From positions 1,054,001 through 1,118,000 of the forward strand of contig JALJCQ010000017.1 of NCBI GenBank assembly GCA_023091665.1: a stretch of 64,000 bases of DNA, read 5' to 3'. The notes under the pieces are model-generated. The model was not told where the DNA came from. It did no database searches and saw only the letters and a program-made list of their open reading frames with translations. Positions 1-9,369 of this stretch are shown piece by piece (positions within the stretch are counted from its first letter, which is position 1; each line of letters opens with the position of its first letter). Source of the DNA: Pythium myriotylum (lineage: Eukaryota; Oomycota; Peronosporomycetes; Pythiales; Pythiaceae). A program made the position numbers and the translations under genes.

Positions 1-71
1 ATGCAGCTCCGAGAATCGATCGTCGGAGTCTCTACTAGGTGGCTTGGGGGTACAACTACGATGGATCTCAT

Positions 72-666
72 TTAGGCCTCGACCTTCTTCTTGGGCTTGG
101 CACCGCGTGGCAGCTTGCAGCCTAATGCTCGCTCCAGCTTGCTAATGATCTGGCCGTTCGGGATGGCCTTGCCCGACTCGTACTCGGCCACGATCTGCGG
201 CTTCTCGTTGATGGCGGTCGCGAGCTGCTTCTGCGTCATCTTCTTATCGGCGCGCGCCTTCATCAGCGCCTGCGAGAGACTGCGGTCCACCTGGTTGTCT
301 AGAAACACAAACCCCCCCCACGTGAGCCATCGCTTCAATACCACCCCCGTCGCCCAAGTCCACGTACGCTTGAAGTTGTCCGTGTCTTCCTCGAGCTTGC
401 GCGCGTTCACGTTGGCGCCCGAGTGCGAGCTCTTGTTCGTGCCGGCGTTGTCTACAACGATCCCCCACATCCGCGTGAGCCTCCTCTCCTCTTCCCCTCT
501 CCCCCTCTCACTCCATGAGCCATCAAAACTACGTACAGCGCGTCTCGGTCACGACGTTGCCCGTGCGGCGCGCCTGGTTGAGCACCGCCTCCTTGGAGAC
601 GCCGCGCTGCGGGCCCTTGCTGCCCCATCCGGCCGTCGACCAGTCCTGACCCTGTGAGAAGCTCAT
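72..666 (-). CDS. MBF1: Multiprotein bridging factor 1 (MBF1) homologue
   Basis: A transcriptional coactivator of the MBF1/EDF1 family, which bridges TBP and bZIP-type activators and also acts on collided ribosomes. Three exons read on the minus strand: 666-537, 451-368 and 298-72. Introns start GTACGT/GTACGTGG and end in TAG; the spliced frame is 146 aa, the usual family size. The N-terminal part starts [10 protein letters not shown] and contains the family core YNAGTNKS across the first junction. The C-terminal half is a Cro/C1-type HTH with [20 protein letters not shown] and the hallmark YESGKAIPN, ending in a basic KPKKK tail. The second intron is open in frame, so an unspliced reading is possible but breaks the family alignment. 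It is divergently placed to the Sm G gene. Confidence 0.92.
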
Positions 667-1051
667 TGTTGCCTTGGCGAGTTGGCGAGTTGGTAAGTTG
701 GTCTGTTGGGAGAACGCCGACGCTCTCGTTCGGTCGCGCGCGGTTGGAATAGTGACGTCGGCGCGGACCGGCGGCCGCCAGTGGGCACCAACACCGACAC
801 CAGAGACCATCACTCTCCACATACGTGGCAAAAAAGAAACCCAGGCACCAAACACGAAACGGGTTTTCTGTTGGTTTCAGAAACCTTCGAGAACTTATCA
901 GGTTTCGAAGGTCATTCCAACAGAACAGTTTTTTGCGATTTGTGTTTCAAACAGTTGGGAAGAAGGTTGTGCGAAGGTAACCCAAGACGCGCGCCCAAAG
1001 GATTCGACGGGGCAACCTGCCGAGCAGCTACGGAATCGAAGGAAGCGGAAA
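667..1051. promoter_or_regulatory. Divergent intergenic region between MBF1 and Sm G
   Basis: These 385 bases separate two start codons on opposite strands and must hold both promoters. A GGTCATTCCAACAG stretch near 910-923 resembles the oomycete initiator (TCATT followed by pyrimidines and CA) and would serve the rightward Sm G gene. No coding potential with a recognisable product is seen. Confidence 0.4.
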
Positions 1052-1352
1052 ATGGTCAAAGTCGTCGGCCCGGATCTCAAGCGGTACATGGACAAGCGCC
1101 TCAGCCTCAAGCTGAACGGCAACCGCAAGGTCACGGGCGTGCTGCGCGGCTTCGACCAGTTCATGAACGTGACGCTGGACGAGACGGTGGAGGAAGTGTC
1201 GGCCACCGAGTCCAACCGCATCGGCATGGTGGTGCGTCAACCTCCGTGGACGAATGGAACGCTAGTGAGCTCACACTGATGGACGGATACCTGTGCGATA
1301 GGTGATTCGAGGCAACAGCATCGTCCAGTTCGAGTGCCTGGAAAAGATCTAG
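1052..1352 (+). CDS. SNRPG: Small nuclear ribonucleoprotein Sm G
   Basis: A core spliceosomal Sm protein that sits in the seven-membered ring on U1, U2, U4 and U5 snRNAs. Two exons, 1052-1231 and 1302-1352, flank a 70-base GT-AG intron; the spliced product is 76 aa, exactly the usual Sm G length. The Sm1 motif is visible as MDKRLSLKLNGNRKVTGVLR with GFDQFMNVTLD, and Sm2 as IGMVVIRGNSIVQFE, split by the intron. The ATG at 1052 gives the canonical start MVKVVGPDLKRYMDK. The gene is preceded by MBF1 in divergent orientation and followed convergently by GAR1. Confidence 0.95.
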
Positions 1353-1725
1353 TGGGCTACGAGCGTGGGGATCGATTCTCGGCGATAGAAATGACCGGAC
1401 GAGTCGTCTCGGGAGAGCGCGCCTGCCACGCCTGAGCGCATGATGCGTTCTCCCGAACTAGTCTCTGGGCGACGCATGAGCAGAGGTATTTTCATCATAT
1501 ATATTGATATACAATAACGCGTTGCTTGGACATGGGGTGCGGCACGTGGTGCGTGGTGAGAGAAGGATGGGTGCCAGAGGTCCGGAAATGGCGTGATGGC
1601 AGTAAGTCGGGCAGCAATGAAGTGTGTCCACGAAATTAGATTACAATATCGAGCGGCGCCGTCCACGGCGAAGCAAGCCTTCTCTTGCTCGCGAGCTATT
1701 CTATCGATGGTTCGCAAGGGCAGCT
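1353..1725. other. Convergent intergenic spacer
   Basis: About 370 bases between the stop codons of Sm G (plus) and GAR1 (minus). It contains an AT-rich stretch (1485-1515) that could hold 3' processing signals for either gene. No gene is seen. Confidence 0.4.
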
Positions 1726-2405
1726 TTAGAATCGGCCACCACGACCGCCACGGCCGCCGCGACCTCCGCCGAAGCCGCGGCCTCCACCGCCACGGCCACC
1801 GCCAAAGCCACGACCGCCGCTGAATCCACCGCGACCGCCAGCGCCGCGACCGCCACCACGACCGCCGCGAGCGCCGCCGCGACCTCCGCCGCGACCACCG
1901 GGGGCTCCTGCAGGCTTCTTGGGCTGCTCTGTGAATCGGCTCAAGGGCAGTAGCTTGTCGGGCGAGATGTAGACCTTGTCGCCGGCCTTGAACGACGTGG
2001 CGCTCACGCCGGCGTCCGGCTTGACCGTGAACATGACGTCGTTGATCGAGCCGAGGATCTCGTCGATCTTGCCGATCTTGGTCTTGTTCTCGAGGAACGC
2101 GCCTGCGTTGAAGTACGGCACCTTGTCGTTCGTGCTCTTGTAGACCATCTCGTTCTCGCACGCGTGGAGGAAAGAGCCCAGCTCTGTGATGCACGCGCCG
2201 TCAGCATGTATTCAGCGCCTCTCTACACCTCGAAGCCATTGTGTCACTCACCGACCACCGTCGCCGGCGGGCCTTCGGGCTCGCGGAAGCCGCCGCGACC
2301 GCCGCCTCGGCCGCCGCCGCGTCCGCCGCTGAACCCTCCGCCCCGTGCGCCGCCTCGGCCGCCGCCCCGCGCGCCGCCAAAGCCTCGTCCACCGCGTCCC
2401 GACAT
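1726..2405 (-). CDS. GAR1: H/ACA snoRNP subunit GAR1
   Basis: A core protein of box H/ACA ribonucleoproteins, which guide pseudouridylation of rRNA and snRNA in the nucleolus. Exon 1 is 2405-2252 and exon 2 is 2183-1726; the 68-base intron begins GTGAGT and ends CAG, and the junction restores a Glu codon. The spliced protein is about 203 aa. It has the classic layout: an N-terminal GGR/RGG-rich domain ([15 protein letters not shown]), a central Gar1/Naf1 beta-barrel domain with [43 protein letters not shown] and [20 protein letters not shown], and a C-terminal RGG/FGG domain. The Gly/Arg-rich DNA makes long open frames on the opposite strand that are shadows. Confidence 0.93.
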
Positions 2406-2948
2406 GCTCGCTCGGCTGCCAAGATGCTGATGCCGGTCGCCACCAATGGCTTGCTCCAGCGCGAGCACCACCCAAGTGACCCCTCGGTATATACCGACCT
2501 TGCTACCGGTAGGAAACCAGTACAGACCACACCATGCGTACACAATGTTTGGAGAGTAATTACGGCTTTTTACACGCAAAAAGCCAGTAAAAGCTGTGAC
2601 ACCTGCTCGACCTCCCTCCGTGTTGTCCCAATTAAAAACGTCTATCTACCGTTTCTAAATTTGCATTCACGTGGCCATTGGCCAGAATGGCGCTTCAACC
2701 TCTCCCAGCCGGGATCCAGGCTCCATGCATGCTCTATCGCCTCTCGCAGGTTGTGGCGAAGGGGGAGGAGGAGGCGCTCGCTCGCTTACTGACGTAAGGA
2801 GCCCACGCGCGCTTGGTCCGAGCGGGCCGCCGTCATCACGCGCCGGCAGCCACCCGACCGCAACGAGCGACCGCCGCGCACGCGACTGAGCTGAGCTCCC
2901 GAGCAGCTCATTTGCCGATTCGCTCGTTGCCGCCCAAGCGCCGCCGCC
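2406..2948. promoter_or_regulatory. Divergent intergenic region between GAR1 and GMP reductase
   Basis: About 540 bases between two divergent start codons. The right end is GC-rich and carries the GMP reductase initiator-like element listed separately. The middle (2560-2670) is AT-richer. No gene is seen. Confidence 0.4.
2906..2920 (+). promoter_or_regulatory. Oomycete initiator-like core promoter element for GMP reductase
   Basis: The bases GCTCATTTGCCGATT lie 29-43 bases before the ATG at 2949. They match the known oomycete core promoter, a GCTCATTYY initiator followed by an AT-rich flank. Position and sequence support a transcription start here, though this is inference. Confidence 0.5.
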
Positions 2949-4055
2949 ATGCCGCGCCTCGAGACCGACGTCAAGCTCGACTTCAAGGATGTGCTCATCC
3001 GCCCCAAGCGCAGCACGCTCAAGAGCCGCTCGCAGGTCTCGGTCACGCGCGAGTTCACGTTCCGCAACTCGAAGCAGAAGTGGTCCGGCGTGCCCGTGAT
3101 CGCCGCCAACATGGACACGGTCGGCACCTTCGAGATGGCCGCCGAGCTCGCCAAGTTCCAGTTCATCACGTGCGTGCACAAGCACTACAGCGTGGAGCAG
3201 TGGAAGGCCTTTGGCGAGAAGCACCCGGACGCGCTGCCCACGGTCGCCGTCTCGGCCGGCTCGAGCGAGGCCGATCTCCAGAAGGCCGGCGAGATCCTCG
3301 CCAACCACCCGGAGATCAAGTTCATCTGTCTCGACGTCGCCAACGGCTACTCGGAGGCGTTCGTCTCGGCCGTCAAGAACGTGCGCGCGGCCCACCCGCA
3401 CCACACGATCATCGCCGGCAACGTCGTCACGGGCGAGATGGTCGAGGAGCTCCTGCTCTCGGGCGCCGACATCATCAAGGTCGGCATTGGTCCGGGCTCG
3501 GTCTGCACCACGCGCAAGCAGACGGGCGTGGGCTACCCGCAGCTCTCGGCCGTGCTCGAGTGCGCCGACGCCGCGCATGGTCTCAACGGTCACGTGATCT
3601 CGGACGGCGGCTGCACGTGCCCGGGCGACGTGTCCAAGGCGTTTGGTGCTGGCGCCGACTTTGTCATGCTCGGCGGCATGCTCGCGGGCCACGACGAGAG
3701 CGGCGGTGACGTCATCGAGAGCGGCGGCAAGCTCTTCAAGAAGTTCTACGGCATGTCGTCGTCCGAGGCCATGAACAAGCACAGCGGCGGCGTCGCCGAG
3801 TACCGCGCGAGTGAAGGCAAGAGCGTGACGGTGCCGTACCGTGGCCCGGTCGAAGGCACGGCCAAGGAGATCCTGGGCGGCGTGCGCTCGACGTGCACGT
3901 ACGTCGGCGCGAGCCAGCTGCGCGAGCTCAGCAAGCGCACGACGTTCATCCGCGTGACGCAGCAGATCAACGAGGTCTTTGGCCGCGCGCCGAACGAGCA
4001 GGAGATCAAGCAAACGACCGAGAACGGCTCGGCCGCCAAGAAGCAGAAGCTGTAG
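2949..4055 (+). CDS. guaC/GMPR: GMP reductase
   Basis: Converts GMP to IMP with NADPH and release of ammonia, linking guanine and adenine nucleotide pools. The uninterrupted 368-residue frame begins [20 protein letters not shown], the conserved eukaryotic GMPR N-terminus. The IMPDH/GMPR barrel signature [20 protein letters not shown] contains the catalytic Cys. The phosphate-binding segments [20 protein letters not shown] and [15 protein letters not shown], and the mobile-loop segment with [13 protein letters not shown], are also present. Length matches the animal enzyme (about 345) plus a short charged extension ending KKQKL. The extension could be a weak type-1 peroxisomal signal, but this is not established. 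The GC-rich antisense strand shows a long shadow frame. Confidence 0.96.
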   Translation: MPRLETDVKLDFKDVLIRPKRSTLKSRSQVSVTREFTFRNSKQKWSGVPVIAANMDTVGTFEMAAELAKFQFITCVHKHYSVEQWKAFGEKHPDALPTVAVSAGSSEADLQKAGEILANHPEIKFICLDVANGYSEAFVSAVKNVRAAHPHHTIIAGNVVTGEMVEELLLSGADIIKVGIGPGSVCTTRKQTGVGYPQLSAVLECADAAHGLNGHVISDGGCTCPGDVSKAFGAGADFVMLGGMLAGHDESGGDVIESGGKLFKKFYGMSSSEAMNKHSGGVAEYRASEGKSVTVPYRGPVEGTAKEILGGVRSTCTYVGASQLRELSKRTTFIRVTQQINEVFGRAPNEQEIKQTTENGSAAKKQKL

Positions 4056-4128
4056 AGCGCCGATCTCGACGTCGCGGATGTACCACCACTTTAAAAAGAC
4101 AGAAACACGAGCAGTTTGATTTATCTAC

Positions 4129-4764
4129 TCAGGTGATTGCTGCGACTCTTTCGTGTGGTCTTGGTCTTGTCTCAGTCGCTAGCGTGCCGACTGCAGTCAA
4201 CAGGAGCTGACCGACTGCAGTCAACAGGAGCTGACCGACGTCCAGCGTGTCGCTGACACGCTCTCCCAGCGTGGTAGCCACCAGCAAACACGCGCATACC
4301 GACGCGAGCGTCACTGTGGCCAAGCCGAGCGCCACGGCCCACAGTTTGTGGAGACTCGCGCCGACGATCAGCAGCGCCAGCGCGGCCGTCGCCGTCGCGA
4401 GCACGACGCTCCACGTCCATTGCCGACTGGACCTCTTGGCCTGCGTCTCACTGACGCCGCCAGAGTGGCGGTGGCAGTACATGTTGTGCTCTCGGCGTCG
4501 ATAGAGACTCCGTTGGCTCACCCACCGCGTCCGCGAGCATCGTCGGCCGCTCGCGTCGACGCCCTCACAGCGCACTTGCACTGCGTTTCTCTGCGACTGG
4601 CGCTCCGTCTCCAGCAGCGCGAGCTCTTGTTCCACGCGGCGGATCAGTTCCTCTCGCTCGCCCTCTCGCTCGTCGTCGCGCGTCGCCTCCATCTCCATGT
4701 AAGAAGATCTTGTCATCTTCCTCCCATGCGTCCTTTCGCGATCTTCTCGTATCCATTTGTTCAT
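4129..4764 (-). CDS. Hypothetical membrane protein with Cys/His cluster
   Basis: A 211-residue frame of unknown function. The N-terminal half is charged and probably helical (RDDEREGEREELIRRVEQEL, about residues 30-50). It is followed by a Cys/His cluster spaced as C-x8-C with a later C-H-x-H (RCEGVDASGRRC and MYCHRH), which could bind zinc. Two hydrophobic segments follow, about residues 118-136 (VVLATATAALALLIVGA) and 142-166 (AVALGLATVTLASVCACLLVA). The C-terminal part contains an eight-residue tandem duplication (VGQLLLTA twice) encoded by a 24-base direct repeat. The start shares a spacer of about 143 bases with the PITH gene on the other strand. No family is recognised; the coding call rests on frame length and the sensible membrane profile. 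Confidence 0.55.
   Translation of the reverse strand: MNKWIREDRERTHGRKMTRSSYMEMEATRDDEREGEREELIRRVEQELALLETERQSQRNAVQVRCEGVDASGRRCSRTRWVSQRSLYRRREHNMYCHRHSGGVSETQAKRSSRQWTWSVVLATATAALALLIVGASLHKLWAVALGLATVTLASVCACLLVATTLGERVSDTLDVGQLLLTAVGQLLLTAVGTLATETRPRPHERVAAIT
4187..4234. repeat. 24-base tandem duplication inside the membrane-protein gene
   Basis: Two adjacent identical 24-base units (4187-4210 and 4211-4234) beginning CCGACTGCAGTC. They keep frame and duplicate eight residues in the C-terminal hydrophobic part of the protein encoded on the minus strand. Confidence 0.9.
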
Positions 4765-4907
4765 TGGCTGAAATGCTTCCCATTACAACCAATCCAAACG
4801 CGTAAACCAATGTAGCAACGTTAGAAACGATCACAAGTGATGGATTTCTAAATATCCTCCCCAAGTGATCTCGAGACCTCCTCGAAGAAGCCCCCGACGC
4901 CGAGCCC

Positions 4908-5717
4908 ATGGCGACTCCCGCTGCCTCCGCCGCCGCCGCGCAGCCCAAGAAGGGCTTCGTGGACCTCGCGGGCGCCGTCAGCACCAAGGACTGCTACTGC
5001 CTCAACGAGCACCCGAGCTTCCCGTTCGCCAACCTCTTTATCGGCGACGAGACGCTGCTGCTCAAGTCGGACGCCGACGGTGGGTCCAACAAGCGCCTCT
5101 CGTGGCCTCTCGGTGGGCTAACTGACTGGCAATCGCCATAGAGCAACTCATCCTCCACATCGAGTTCCAGGACGCCGTCAAGCTGCACTCGATCCGCGTC
5201 GTCGCGCCGCCTGGAGGTGCGTTTGGAGATGTGCAGTATGCTTTCCAATGCGCGGAGGCACTGACGGATGGCTGCAGAGACGGCGCCGCGTGTGCTCAAG
5301 CTCTACGCCAACCGCGCGAACCTCGGCTTCTCGGACGCCGGCGACGTCGAGCCGACGCAGACCATCGAGTTTGGCGACGCTGACGAGCTGGCCAAGCCCG
5401 GCAAGGACGTCGAGCTGCGCTTCGTCAAGTTCCAGCGCGTCAAGGGCCTCACGGTTGGTTCACAAGCTTGTACTCGTATTGAGTTTGCGAGTGACGAGGT
5501 CGTGACGTTAATTTATCCCGCAGATTTTTGTCGAGGAGAACCACGGCGCCGACGACACAGCCATCGCGAGCATCAAGTTCTTCGGTACGATTCTTTGTTT
5601 TCAGGCTGGGAACGGTGGACGACGCTCTGAATTGCTTCTTTCTTTGTCTGCTTGCTCGTAGGTGAACCTATCGCGGGCACGAACATGAATGAACTCAAGA
5701 AGATTAGTGACGAATAA
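4908..5717 (+). CDS. PITH-domain protein (TXNL1 C-terminal-like)
   Basis: A PITH (DUF1000) protein; this domain binds the 26S proteasome in thioredoxin-like 1. Five exons close the frame: 4908-5079, 5142-5216, 5278-5453, 5524-5584 and 5662-5717, with introns of about 60-80 bases that all start GT and end AG. The product is 179 aa. Domain landmarks in order: DLAGAVSTKDCYCLNEHPS, LKSDADEQLILHIEFQDAVK, HSIRVVAPPGETAPRVLKLY, the phenylalanine-rich strand RFVKFQRVKGLTIFVEEN, ASIKFFGEPIAGTNM, and the terminal ELKKISDE. There is no thioredoxin domain, so it resembles stand-alone PITHD1 proteins. Short intron-containing open frames in the region are fragments of this gene. Confidence 0.9.
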
Positions 5718-5899
5718 ATTGCTCCTCCCATGCGAGGATCTTATCGTGTGAGCACCAAGTAGCCGGACTGGCCGTTTTTCTGCTTGCATGCAATAGATTG
5801 GCTTTTGCACACACGTTGAAGTTCCTACCTGTCTCGACTAGTCTGCCAAAATTGTACAGTACTGATGTGGTTCCGTCTTGGTACGTACTCGTCGCTCAG

Positions 5900-7119
5900 T
5901 CACACATCGAACCGATCGTTGGCGTACACCTTGCTCTTGTTGCCGCCCGAGGTCAGGTAAAACGGTTTTTCTTTCTCCTTCGGTGGCTTCCCGAGCGTCG
6001 TGAGTCGTGGGAGCAAGTCCGCTCTTGAACGAGGGATTCCGCGTTTCTTGTAGGGGTTCTCCCAATCGTGGAGATACTCGACACCGGCGTTGATGCCAGG
6101 CGCAGAGAGCTTCTTCAATGTGTCTTGGTTCGAGTTGTGGACAGTTTGGAAGTCTTGTGACGTAATTCGTCGTAATTTGTGGTACTTCTTCTGCGTGCGA
6201 ACAGCATTCAATGCTGTATCGTAGGGTGCGGCTGCTTGGATCGATGCCTTGTTAGCAGGTGGATACGGGATAAGTTTGGAAGGGGGCTTCGACGAAGAAA
6301 GCTGACTCGAGACCAACGTCTTCGTGTTCTCTCGGATGTGTGTCTCAACAGGAACACCGAATGCCGTTGCTGTCGAGGGGAGCATTGGCGAGTTGTACAC
6401 GCCGGAAATGGCGCGGGTGCTCACGAGGTGGTGCAGATTCTGTGAGACTGCTGTCAGTTCACGTCTTGTGGCCTCCTCGTTGGCCTTGGCTTCATCCTGC
6501 AACAGCCAAGAGATGAACACGAGCCGGCTTCGCTTACGATGCGTTAAGAAGAGCTTACCTCGCGCTGCTTTTGCAGGTTCTCCTCGAGCTTTCGTCGCAT
6601 GACCTCACCCTTCTCGGCGATTTCTCGCATGTACGCCTTCCGCACCTTGAAGTCGAGTTTTGTCCGTCGACTGTGTGCACCTCGCAGCATCTTCTGGATA
6701 ACGACCGCGTGGAACTCGAAAAATGCTTGCCGCTGGAATGCTTCCTGTTGACGTCGCAGTCGTCGGCATCTCCGCCTTGCCAAATGCCCTCGATAAACGC
6801 GTGCTAACACGATCTCAGCATTTCTATGGTACAGACGGTCAATACTCGTTCAGTATGAACGGTGAGCATAAAATCCGCTTACGTTTGCTTTGACACAGTT
6901 GCTCGAACGAACTGGCCCCGAAAAAGTCGCTGGATATCGATCGCCGCGCGGCGTTCACGCTCTATGTTAGCTTTTGCTTCACTGCACTCACGCAGTCGTT
7001 ATCGTCAGGCCCGAGATGAACTTAGTGCTGCCCAACAGTTAATGCCCGTACTCGAGGAGAATCTGGAGCTCATCAAGAGTTGTCCGACGGCGCTGCCAGC
7101 ATTGGTAGAACTGCGCCAT
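5900..7119 (-). CDS. SPATA17: SPATA17/CFAP305-like IQ-motif ciliary protein
   Basis: A calmodulin-binding-type axonemal protein; SPATA17 is a sperm and cilium protein in animals. Exons on the minus strand: 7119-7052, 6981-6883, 6823-6559 and 6496-5900. All junctions are GT-AG and phases close to give 342 aa (human protein about 361). The N-terminus MAQFYQCWQRRRTTLDELQ is followed by three IQ-type helices: AAIDIQRLFRGQFVRA, EIVLARVYRGHLARRR and VVIQKMLRGAHSRRTK. A charged coiled-coil stretch follows, then the family signature LVSTRAISGVYNSPML, matching LLSTKQIPGIYNSPF in the human protein. The C-terminal part includes DFQTVHNSN and YANDRFDV. It is head-to-head with another ciliary gene (LRRC46-like), about 230 bases apart, suggesting a shared flagellar promoter. 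Confidence 0.85.
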
Positions 7120-7347
7120 CTTGACTGGATCAAATGATCGGATCACAGCCCACGGGAACACGAGACTCGACCACACTGCGTCGCTTTCCAGCCTTTCCAA
7201 GAATAGTCACGATTGCGTCAAATCGAACGAGTTTTTGTGACCCTACGACGCTGGCTGAAACTGGTGTGACTCCCCGGATGTTCTCAATATCGTTATCGTG
7301 GCTCTGCTTCAGAACGGCAGAAGGAACGAAGAATTTCGCCAAGCTCC

Positions 7348-8691
7348 ATGGCCACCAAGTCCGACGAAAGTGATTTGGAACCATCGATTTTCGATATCGA
7401 AGACATTGATAGCGGCGACAACAGCGATGCTGCGCTTGTGGATGCTGATAGTCAGATGGAGGCAATCGAGGCCACCATTGAAGGCTCACTAAAGGTTATG
7501 AACGACAACGAGCAGCCCAAGCGCCTCACTATGCAACTGATCCGTCAAAGCATGAGCATGGCCATAAGGCAGTCGGCTAGGCGCCTTCTTATCGAAGACG
7601 AAGACGACGAGCCTGAGGAAGACGATGCACAGATCGAGACTGAAGAGATTGATTCTCTGCTTCAAAAGAAGGTTCTACGTCTCGACTGGATGAGTCTGGG
7701 CAAGATCGAGAATTTAGATGCCTTCACGCACGTCGAGGAATTGTACTTACAGCACAACCTCATCAGTAGAATCGAAAATCTCGACGATCATAGCGAGCTC
7801 ACATTTCTTGCCCTTGGCGACAACCGAATTAAGGTGGTTGAAAATATCAAGCACCTCCACAAGGTTCGCCAAGCGTGTTTATGGGTGTGGGATCGGGTCA
7901 CTGACGACTTTATCATGGCCAGCTCAAGTTTTTGGATCTCTCCAACAATGCAATTGAAGACTTTGACATTTGTAGTGCATCCATTGTGGCTTTTGTCTGT
8001 CTACTCCCTGTTTTCTCATACTTGAGTTTTTGGCGTTCGTAGGCGAGTTCCCGTCATCGCTGGTGATTCTCCGGCTCGCAGGCAACCCATTCACGCGTCA
8101 CATGCCTGCGTATATGCACTTGTTCTTCGAACGACTGCCCAACTTGACGCAAATCGACCAGTACCGACGCGTGTCGAGCCACTTGACCAAGCCTACGGTG
8201 GTTGGCAGTCCAGCCTCTTCCTCTTTGCTCGGTGTGTCACCTCGCACACCGTTCGTAGAGCTCGAGATGGAAGTCGAATTGAGCCAGAAGCAACACACGC
8301 CACGTACGGCTAGTCCAACGAAGTCAGAGGAGGACGCGTCGATGTGGCAGTTCGACTCAACCGAGTACGAGAAACAGAAACAAGAGCGACTAGCAAAGTG
8401 GAAACAACAACTAAAGGTATTGGAGACGCGAAAGAGTGAGCTGGAAGGAGATATTCCGGTGATCACACGTTCGACAAGTGCCTCGACGCTGCGTGCGCGT
8501 CGTGCCAAGCTCATCGCCAAGGTTCGTGAAGATACTCAAACGGCAATCGCCGATTCCATCGCCCACTTTCAGGAGGTGAGATGTGAACGTTACAAGCGAG
8601 TAAATGGTGGCATCACTGAACGCTCTCTTTGCTCTGGTAGATGGAGTTGCAACACCAAGAGTGGCAAGAACAGAAGCACCAAGCTGCATGA
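7348..8691 (+). CDS. LRRC46: LRRC46-like leucine-rich repeat axonemal protein
   Basis: A leucine-rich repeat protein related to LRRC46, a sperm-axoneme component. Exons 7348-7863, 7923-7971, 8043-8575 and 8641-8691 splice cleanly to 382 aa. After an acidic N-terminal region come SDS22-type repeats: VLRLDWMSLGKIENLDAF, VEELYLQHNLISRIENLD, LTFLALGDNRIKVVENI and LKFLDLSNNAIEDFD. The capping segment EFPSSLVILRLAGNPF parallels EFPQSLLILNLSGN of LRRC46. A proline/serine linker and a charged coiled coil follow (EKQKQERLAKWKQQLKVLE). The upstream neighbour on the other strand is the SPATA17-like gene. Confidence is high for an LRR axonemal protein and moderate for the exact orthologue. Confidence 0.8.
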
Positions 8692-8784
8692 GGTTGGTGT
8701 TTAGTTTGGGCCATTTCAGCCAGCAAAGCAGTGAATAAAATGAACAAGACTCAGTAGCGTGTTGCGATAGTTGGATTATAATTA

Positions 8785-9369
8785 TTATTGTGCAGCCCTG
8801 ACTGGCCGACGGCGCAGAACCATGGGATGACGAGAAATCGAAGCTGACGCACGGTTCGACTGGGAACAACTCTCTTCGACGGTCTCTTCTGTGGCGTCGG
8901 TGGTGTCGACAGTGGAGTGACTGGGCGAACACAGGTGCCTGAACGCAACGAAGACGATGACAAGTGCGATGACGCAGCAGAACAACAGCAGACGCGGTCC
9001 GTTATCTGCCCCAATCAATAAATTTTGGGGTTTCCTCGGATCCGATGGGTTGAGATTCTTCTTCACAGCACTCGCGGATGCATTGTTCGAGTCTTCACGA
9101 AGCAAAGATTTGACAGTCTGACTTAGCCAAGCACTCGTGACGCGTGTGATTTGCTGGAGAGCAAATCCGAACCCGTTGAAGTAGGAGCCGTGGGTCTCTG
9201 TCGGCGCTGCTTTGGCGTTCTTTTCGCGACGCGCCAAGGCATGGAGGCGCGCGCGGTTCACGGCCTCTTGGTGGACATTCGCGGTGGATAGGTCGGCAAG
9301 TGAGACCGTCGCGGCAATCGCCAGGACCGCTGACCTGTAGACACGCGATGCGACACGGTCGCCGATCAT
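8785..9369 (-). CDS. Hypothetical secretory-pathway single-pass membrane protein
   Basis: A 194-residue product if the Met at 9369 is used. That start gives a typical signal peptide (YRSAVLAIAATVSLADLSTA) directly behind a short basic N-terminus; the open frame itself extends upstream to 9579, but those 70 residues look non-coding. After a charged lumenal stretch (RARLHALARREKN) a second hydrophobic segment, about residues 127-146 (LLLFCCVIALVIVFVAFRHL), would anchor the protein, leaving a Ser/Thr-rich and then basic tail (MVLRRRPVRAAQ). No family is recognised. The predicted topology is type I. Confidence 0.5.
   Translation of the reverse strand: MIGDRVASRVYRSAVLAIAATVSLADLSTANVHQEAVNRARLHALARREKNAKAAPTETHGSYFNGFGFALQQITRVTSAWLSQTVKSLLREDSNNASASAVKKNLNPSDPRKPQNLLIGADNGPRLLLFCCVIALVIVFVAFRHLCSPSHSTVDTTDATEETVEESCSQSNRASASISRHPMVLRRRPVRAAQ

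Noticed and set aside
1..71. Open start at the window edge
   Set aside because: No recognisable coding content before the MBF1 stop; nothing can be claimed.
674..1305. Two long plus-strand frames over the Sm G gene
   Set aside because: One merely includes the Sm G exon with upstream non-coding sequence and reads into the intron; the other is out of frame.
2667..4013. Long minus-strand open frame across GMP reductase
   Set aside because: It is the antisense of a highly conserved GC-rich gene and its residue composition (Arg, Ala, Leu, Asp) is a codon-bias artefact.
8641..8760. Extending the LRRC46-like gene beyond 8691
   Set aside because: The last exon reaches a stop at 8691 and no further donor or coding sequence is seen.
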